From: DASRHY01 sp035650275
GTDB lineage: Bacteria > Actinomycetota > Actinomycetes > Propionibacteriales > Kribbellaceae
NCBI GenBank assembly: GCA_035650275.1
Contig: DASRHY010000008.1
Span: forward strand, 1-64,000
DNA length: 64,000 nucleotides
Direction of reading: 5' to 3'
Shown: one piece after another, positions 59,625-64,000 of the stretch
How the letters are laid out: the number at the start of each line of letters is the position of its first letter
Position numbering within the stretch: position 1 is the first letter of the stretch
Program-made: the position numbers and the translations under genes
Notes under the pieces: generated by a model
Databases searched by the model: none
Seen by the model: only the letters and a program-made list of their open reading frames with translations
What the model was told of the DNA's origin: nothing

Positions 59625-60539
59625 GTGGAGGCAACGTACTGGCAGGACGTGATGGCCGCGGACTACGCCGTCCCGCACGACCGGGCGTTGCCGGACCTCA
59701 CCGAGGAGCTGGTCCGCGGGCTGGCCAGCACCAACCCGACCGTCCGTGACTCGCTCGCCTACCCGACGCTCGCCACCTGGCTCGAGCGAGGGGTGTACGA
59801 CGACCTGCTGCCGGGTTTCGGCGACGGGCTGTGTGCGGGTCTCGCGTACGGTCTCGGCGAGGACGGCACGGACACGGTCTTCCGTCGCTCGTTCACCGCT
59901 CTGACGCTGGCCGAGGTGATTCACCGCGACAACGCCGAGTTCCTGGTGCACGACGAAGTGGTGATGCGCTGGGGCGATCGGATCGCCACCTGGCTGCTGC
60001 GCGAACGTGACTTGAGGGGCTACGTCGACAAGTGCGGTTGGGCGCACGCGATCGCGCACGGCGCGGACGCCATCGGCGCGCTGGCTCGCTCCAGACACTG
60101 CGACGCCGGTGTGTTGCGCGCGCTGGTCGACGTACTCGCGGACCGGGTCGTCAAGGAGACGTCGTACCGGTGGGTGCACGAGGAGCATGACCGGGTCGCG
60201 CACGCGGTGATGACCGTGCTGCACCGCAACATGCTGAGCAGCGACGAGCTCGAGCGCTGGCTGAAGCCGATCGCCGCGCTCGCCGCTGAGCAGCCGTTGA
60301 TGCACGAGACGCTGCCGGAGTGGCCGAGCGCGTCGGTGTTCAACGCCCGCGGGGTGCTGCACGCCTTGCTGAGCCAACTAGCGATCGGCGTCAAGGGCTT
60401 CCCGATCCCCGGGGACGACGAGCTGTTCGCCCGCACGGTGGAGGTCCGAGCCGACCTGCTGCTGATGCTGACCGAAGCGGTCCGCTCCTCCCAGCCGTAC
60501 ATCTACCGCCCGAACGCGGCTCCGCAGCAGCGCAACTAG
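59625..60539 (+). CDS. DUF2785 family protein
   Basis: A 304-residue helical protein. DSLAYPTLATWLERGVY, DDLLPGFGDGLCAGL, VFRRSFTALTLAEVIHRDN and GYVDKCGWAHAIAHGADAIGAL are conserved blocks of this family, seen in Gram-positive bacteria. The GW-x-HA-x-AHGAD segment looks like a metal or catalytic site but no function is known. GTG at 59625 is preferred because AAAGGA lies 8 bp upstream; ATG 59616 is too close to it. Confidence 0.8.
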   Translation: MEATYWQDVMAADYAVPHDRALPDLTEELVRGLASTNPTVRDSLAYPTLATWLERGVYDDLLPGFGDGLCAGLAYGLGEDGTDTVFRRSFTALTLAEVIHRDNAEFLVHDEVVMRWGDRIATWLLRERDLRGYVDKCGWAHAIAHGADAIGALARSRHCDAGVLRALVDVLADRVVKETSYRWVHEEHDRVAHAVMTVLHRNMLSSDELERWLKPIAALAAEQPLMHETLPEWPSASVFNARGVLHALLSQLAIGVKGFPIPGDDELFARTVEVRADLLLMLTEAVRSSQPYIYRPNAAPQQRN

Positions 60540-60762
60540 GGCGGGCCGCTGTCGGAGATCCCGTTCACGGACACGAAGGCCTACATCGCGCTCACCGCGT
60601 CGGCTCAACCTGATCGTGCTGACGATCACGTTCCGGGCGCTGAACGTTGCCGATGGCAAGGACGAGACATACCGACGGACTACCGCGCCAACGCCGGCGA
60701 CCCGGGCGTGAAGGATCTGTCGGAGCTGCTGGACGAGGGCCCGGAGCCGGCTCGCTCTTGAA
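60540..60762 (+). pseudogene. Frameshifted gene remnant of unknown family
   Basis: Directly after the DUF2785 stop, one frame reads SEIPFTDTKAYIALTAS, another LNLIVLTITFRALNVADGKDETY, and the first again DYRANAGDPGVKDLSELL up to a stop near 60762. Together they look like the end of one small protein broken by two frameshifts. I cannot name the family. Sequence error is the alternative to decay. Confidence 0.4.
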
Positions 60763-60790
60763 GTTGGGCGCGTGACCTAGAGTTGCGCGC

Positions 60791-62434
60791 ATGACTGAGC
60801 TGACCGAGCGCCACGGCGGCGAGTACGCCGTCGCCGTGGCGCGGACCCACGGCGTCCAGACCATGTTCACGCTGTCCGGGGCGCACGTCTTCCCGATGTA
60901 CGACGGCGCGGTGAAGGCCGAGTCGCCGATGCGGCTGGTCGACGTACGGCACGAGCAGACCGCGACGTTCGCGGCCGAGGCGACCGGGAAGCTGACCCGT
61001 GCACCGGGCCTCGCGGTCCTCACCGCGGGCCCGGGCGTCACGAACGGGATCAGCGCGATCGCGCAGGCCTCGTTCGCCGGGTCGCCGCTGGTGGTGGTCG
61101 GCGGCCGCGCACCGGGCTTCCGCTGGGGCACCGGCAGCCTGCAGGAGCTCGACCACGTGCCGCTGGTCGCGCCGGTGGCGAAGTCGGCCGAGACCGCGCA
61201 CCAGGTCGGCGACATCCCCGCGGCGATGGAGCGTGCCTTCGCCGCCGCCGGCTCGGCGCACCGTGGGCCGGCGTTCCTCGACGTACCGATGGACCAGCTG
61301 TTCAGCCGCGGCGTCTTCTCACTGCCGGACGTCACGGTCCCGCAGCGGGCGCCCGGCGGCGACCTGGACGGCGTCCTGGGCCTGTTGCGGTCCGCGCAGC
61401 GTCCGGTGCTGGTACTCGGTACCGACGTCTGGCTGGACGGTGCGGAGGCCGCCGCGCTGCGGTTCGCCGAGGAGTCCGGCATCCCGGTGATCACGAACGG
61501 GATGGGCCGCGGCGTCGTACCCGGCGGGCATCCGCAGCTGGTCACCAAGGCGCGGTCGAAGGCCTTCGGCACCTGCGATGTGGCCGTGGTCGCGGGAACG
61601 CCACTGGACTTCCGGCTCGGGTACGGGGCGTTCGGCGGCAAGGACGATGCGCCCGCCGCGCAGGTGGTGCACCTGGCCGACTCGGCGGACCAGCTGGCCG
61701 GACACGTCGCGCTGGCCGGGTCCGCGGCCGGTGAGATGGCCGCGCTCTTCGACGTGCTGACCGAGGGCTGGCAGTCCGGCGACCGGCAGGACTGGTCCGG
61801 CTGGCTCGGCGAGCTGCAGGCGATCGCCGCGGCCCGGGCCGAGGCCGACAACGCCGAGCTGGCCAGCGACGCGGACCCGATCCACCCGGCGCGGATCTAC
61901 GGCGAGCTGAACGCGCTGCTGGACGATGACGCCGTGGTGATCGGCGACGGCGGTGACTTCGTCTCGTTCGCAGGCCGTTACGTCGAACCGCGCCGGCCCG
62001 GCTGCTGGCTGGACCCAGGTCCGTACGGCTGCCTGGGTGCCGGCCTCGGTGCCGCGATAGCGGCCCGGATCGCGCGGCCGTCGTCGCAGGTCGCGCTGCT
62101 GCTCGGCGACGGCGCGGCCGGGTTGTCTCTGATGGACGTCGACACCCTGGTCCGGCACGAGCTCCCGGTCGTGATGATCGTCGGCAATAACGCGATGTGG
62201 GGTCTGGAGAAGCACCCGATGCAGTTCCTCTACGGGTACGACGTCGCCGCGGAGCTGCGGCCGACCCGGTACGACGAGGTGGCGCGGGCGCTCGGCGGCG
62301 CCGGCGAGACGGTCACCTCCCCGGCCGAGATCGGCCCGGCCCTGAAGCGCGCGTTCGACGCCGGGACGCCGTACCTGGTGAACGTGATGACCGACCCTGA
62401 GGTCGCCTACCCTCGCTCGACGACCGGCGTCTGA
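60791..62434 (+). CDS. ThDP-dependent acetolactate-synthase-like enzyme
   Basis: A 547-residue enzyme of the acetolactate synthase superfamily. The catalytic Glu is in DVRHEQTATFAAEATGKL, TAGPGVTNGISAIAQA follows, and the ThDP site is GDGAAGLSLMDVDTLVRHELPVVMIVGNNAMWG. No FAD or regulatory-subunit features are clear, and no ilvN or ilvC is adjacent. A role in branched-chain amino-acid synthesis is therefore doubtful. It resembles mycobacterial IlvG-like proteins of undefined substrate. Confidence 0.85.
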   Translation: MTELTERHGGEYAVAVARTHGVQTMFTLSGAHVFPMYDGAVKAESPMRLVDVRHEQTATFAAEATGKLTRAPGLAVLTAGPGVTNGISAIAQASFAGSPLVVVGGRAPGFRWGTGSLQELDHVPLVAPVAKSAETAHQVGDIPAAMERAFAAAGSAHRGPAFLDVPMDQLFSRGVFSLPDVTVPQRAPGGDLDGVLGLLRSAQRPVLVLGTDVWLDGAEAAALRFAEESGIPVITNGMGRGVVPGGHPQLVTKARSKAFGTCDVAVVAGTPLDFRLGYGAFGGKDDAPAAQVVHLADSADQLAGHVALAGSAAGEMAALFDVLTEGWQSGDRQDWSGWLGELQAIAAARAEADNAELASDADPIHPARIYGELNALLDDDAVVIGDGGDFVSFAGRYVEPRRPGCWLDPGPYGCLGAGLGAAIAARIARPSSQVALLLGDGAAGLSLMDVDTLVRHELPVVMIVGNNAMWGLEKHPMQFLYGYDVAAELRPTRYDEVARALGGAGETVTSPAEIGPALKRAFDAGTPYLVNVMTDPEVAYPRSTTGV

Positions 62435-62519
62435 ATCCTCGGCCCTGTGGACAACGGCCGGTGAGATGCTGGTCGACATGACATTCTGGCGGCGATCCGG
62501 AACAGACGGGAGGCAGATC

Positions 62520-63095
62520 ATGTCGCATGCCGTGGCGATGCCGGACCACCTGCTGACGGTCGAGGAATGGGACGCCCTGAGTGTCGACGACGACGGTGAC
62601 CGGTGTGAGCTTGTCGAAGGCGTGCTCATCGTGACCCCACGTGCGGGTGCGAGGCACCAGTTCGCCGCCCACCGACTCGTCGAGCTGCTCAACGAGGCCC
62701 TGCCGCCCGACCTCATCGCGTTGCCCGACGTCGAGGTGGCGATCGACGAACAGTTCCCACCGACGTTCCGCGCGCCGGACGCCGTCGTGACCCGGACCGA
62801 GGTGTACGAGAGCAACCCGAGTCGTCTCGCTGCCGCCGATGTCGTGGTTGCCGTCGAGGGCGTCTCACCGGGCACCCGACGGACCGACCGGGTGATGAAG
62901 TTCGCCGAGTACCAGCAGGCCGGAATCGCGCATTACTGGATCCTCGACCTGAATACCGGGGACGGAGAGTTCGAGGCATTTCAGCAGACGGCGTCCGGCT
63001 ATCAGCAGTTTCACGTGCTCGACGGTGACACGGTCTCGATCGCCGAGCCGGTCACACTGCGGTTCACCCTTGCTGAGCTGACTCGTCGCCGCTAG
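62520..63095 (+). CDS. Uma2-family putative PD-(D/E)XK nuclease
   Basis: A 191-residue protein. CELVEGVLIVTP, APDAVVTR and ADVVVAVEGVSPGTRRTDRVMKFAEYQQAGIAHYWILD are the Uma2/DUF820 blocks with the acidic and lysine residues of a PD-(D/E)XK core. Such genes are abundant in cyanobacteria and actinobacteria, but their substrate is unsettled. ATG at 62520 follows GGGAGG. The end overlaps the convergent thioesterase gene by 4 bp. Confidence 0.85.
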   Translation: MSHAVAMPDHLLTVEEWDALSVDDDGDRCELVEGVLIVTPRAGARHQFAAHRLVELLNEALPPDLIALPDVEVAIDEQFPPTFRAPDAVVTRTEVYESNPSRLAAADVVVAVEGVSPGTRRTDRVMKFAEYQQAGIAHYWILDLNTGDGEFEAFQQTASGYQQFHVLDGDTVSIAEPVTLRFTLAELTRRR

Positions 63096-63472
63096 CCGAG
63101 ACGGCTGAGGAACCGGCGAGCGTTGACGACGACGCGGGTGATGGTGCCGGAGGCAACGACACGTTCGTCGCCGTGCGCGGCGGTCACGTCGAACCTGACC
63201 AGCCGGCCGTCGACGTGCTGGACGACCGCGGTGACGCTGACCAGCTCGCCGACCGGGCTGGGCGCGAGATGCTGCAGCTCGATCCGGCTGCCGACGCTGG
63301 TCGCACCCTCGTCCAGCTCGGGATCGATCGCGGCGCAGGAGGCCTCCTCGGCCCAGGCGAGCAGACGCGGCGTGCCGAGCACGGGCAGGCTACCGCTACC
63401 GACCGACTCGGCGGTGTCGGCTCTCCCGACCTGCCGGGTGACGCTCGCTTGTAGTCCGACACGCAGGGTCAT
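63092..63472 (-). CDS. Hotdog-fold thioesterase family protein
   Basis: A 126-residue hotdog protein of the fluoroacetyl-CoA-thioesterase-like group. PRLLAWAEEASCAAIDPEL holds the catalytic-helix Glu region, and SVGSRIELQHLAPSPVGELVSVTAVV the long strand and Thr/His region. The start at ATG 63472 gives the family N-terminus LRVGLQASVTRQVG. Substrate unknown; fluoroacetate resistance is not implied. Confidence 0.8.
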   Translation of the reverse strand: MTLRVGLQASVTRQVGRADTAESVGSGSLPVLGTPRLLAWAEEASCAAIDPELDEGATSVGSRIELQHLAPSPVGELVSVTAVVQHVDGRLVRFDVTAAHGDERVVASGTITRVVVNARRFLSRLG

Positions 63473-63564
63473 GTAGCCATCCAAGCACGGCTCGGTGAGC
63501 AGGATCGTAGTGTGCAACTTCGGCGGGCGTCGTGCTGATGCTGTTCACGGCGATGCGCCGCCGG

Positions 63565-64000
63565 TCAGAACCGGAAGCCGCGGCCCAGCACGCGGCGCAG
63601 TGACTCCACCACGGCGGGGTCGTACTCGTCACCGACCCCGAGGCTGATGCTCTCCATCGCGGCACCACCGCGGTCGCTCTCCAAGGCAAGCTGCTCGTAC
63701 GCCGTCGCGACGTTGATGATCGCACTCTCCAGCGGCACGTCCGGGTTGTTCGCCCGGCCCTCCCGGTACGAGTCGCTGCTGTGCCGGACGATCTCGGCAA
63801 CGTGGTCGAGCACCCCGGACCGCTCGATCACGTCGGCCCCGATCTCGGCCGCCTTACGTCGCTCGTCCCGGGTCCGCAGCAACGACGCACCACCCGGGCT
63901 CGGGTCGGCCAGTGCCAGCTGCCCGACACCGGACAGCAGCGCGGCGTACTCCAGCGCCTCCATCCGCTTCGGGCTCAGCCCGAGATCGTTGCCGATCGCA
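63565..64000 (-). CDS. HD-domain-like protein, partial at window edge
   Basis: The C-terminal 144 residues of a protein running out of the window; the frame stays open to base 64000. It resembles the C-terminal half of HD-GYP/HDc phosphohydrolases (LGLSPKRMEALEYAALLSGVGQLAL, then HVAEIVRHSSDSYREG and IINVATAYEQLA). Where ALLHDIG would hold the metal-binding His-Asp pair, it has ALLSGVG, so this domain may be inactive. An ATG at 63963 is internal. Confidence 0.65.
   Translation of the reverse strand, partial: AIGNDLGLSPKRMEALEYAALLSGVGQLALADPSPGGASLLRTRDERRKAAEIGADVIERSGVLDHVAEIVRHSSDSYREGRANNPDVPLESAIINVATAYEQLALESDRGGAAMESISLGVGDEYDPAVVESLRRVLGRGFRF

Overview
The window is high-GC DNA with dense, mostly overlapping genes, GTG starts, WhiB-family proteins, an ergothioneine operon, a fused KGD-type 2-oxoglutarate dehydrogenase, nickel superoxide dismutase and a PdtaS-like kinase. 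Together these point to an actinobacterium, most likely of the Nocardioides/Kribbella group. The genus is inferred from gene content only.

Layout. 1-3.5 kb: no gene in the first 420 bases, then a minus-strand TetR / DinB-fold / metallo-beta-lactamase cluster, then a frameshifted integrase remnant against a tRNA (CAT anticodon). 3.7-7.1 kb: a protein made of two tandem methyltransferase domains, a 45-residue membrane peptide, a nitrilase-family amidohydrolase, tRNA-Asn with terminator, and a conserved hypothetical protein. 7.1-12.3 kb: a sigma-70 factor and four cobalamin genes (cobK, cbiD, cobM, cobL). 12.4-19.3 kb: an ABC exporter with divergent MarR regulator, a secreted M14 carboxypeptidase, a peptidase fragment, and an MFS exporter with TetR regulator and a palindromic operator. 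19.4-24 kb: an unusual 62-bp-periodic repeat, then the egtABCD operon. 24-29.8 kb: lipoprotein / ECF sigma / zinc anti-sigma operon, an EACC1-caspase conflict module, and an iron-box-controlled FhuF-like reductase behind a broken siderophore ATPase. 30-33.6 kb: an L-fucose degradation operon and a small secreted protein. 33.7-36.2 kb: an ABC-F protein with a possible attenuator leader, and a GntR/FCD regulator. 36.2-41.7 kb: the most unusual locus, described below. 41.9-47.3 kb: DUF3052, a kinase-like pseudogene, kgd and a small DUF6104-like protein. 47.3-54.8 kb: ArsR and cation antiporter, atypical WhiB, GNAT, zinc-type alcohol dehydrogenase relative, malic enzyme, amino-acid ABC importer. 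54.8-64 kb: sodX/sodN, RsbW-like kinase with SigB/F-type sigma, WhiB1-like protein, PdtaS-like kinase, DUF2785, ThDP enzyme, Uma2 nuclease-like protein, thioesterase and a partial HD-type protein.

The locus at 36.2-41.7 kb contains a gene too short for ordinary ORF calling. It encodes a 36-residue peptide consisting of a short head, three Arg-Gly pairs and ten uninterrupted Arg-Ser pairs. It is preceded by a perfect Shine-Dalgarno sequence, overlaps the stop codon of an ABC exporter, and is followed by a soluble Ser/Thr kinase with all catalytic residues. A sensor kinase/response regulator pair is encoded divergently, followed by a membrane protein with an acidic Ser/Asp repeat tail. An identical 15-bp element lies 38-39 bp upstream of both the exporter operon and the acidic protein. 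I read this as a two-component-controlled module making, possibly phosphorylating, and possibly exporting an RS-repeat peptide. The parts are seen in the sequence; the function is inference.
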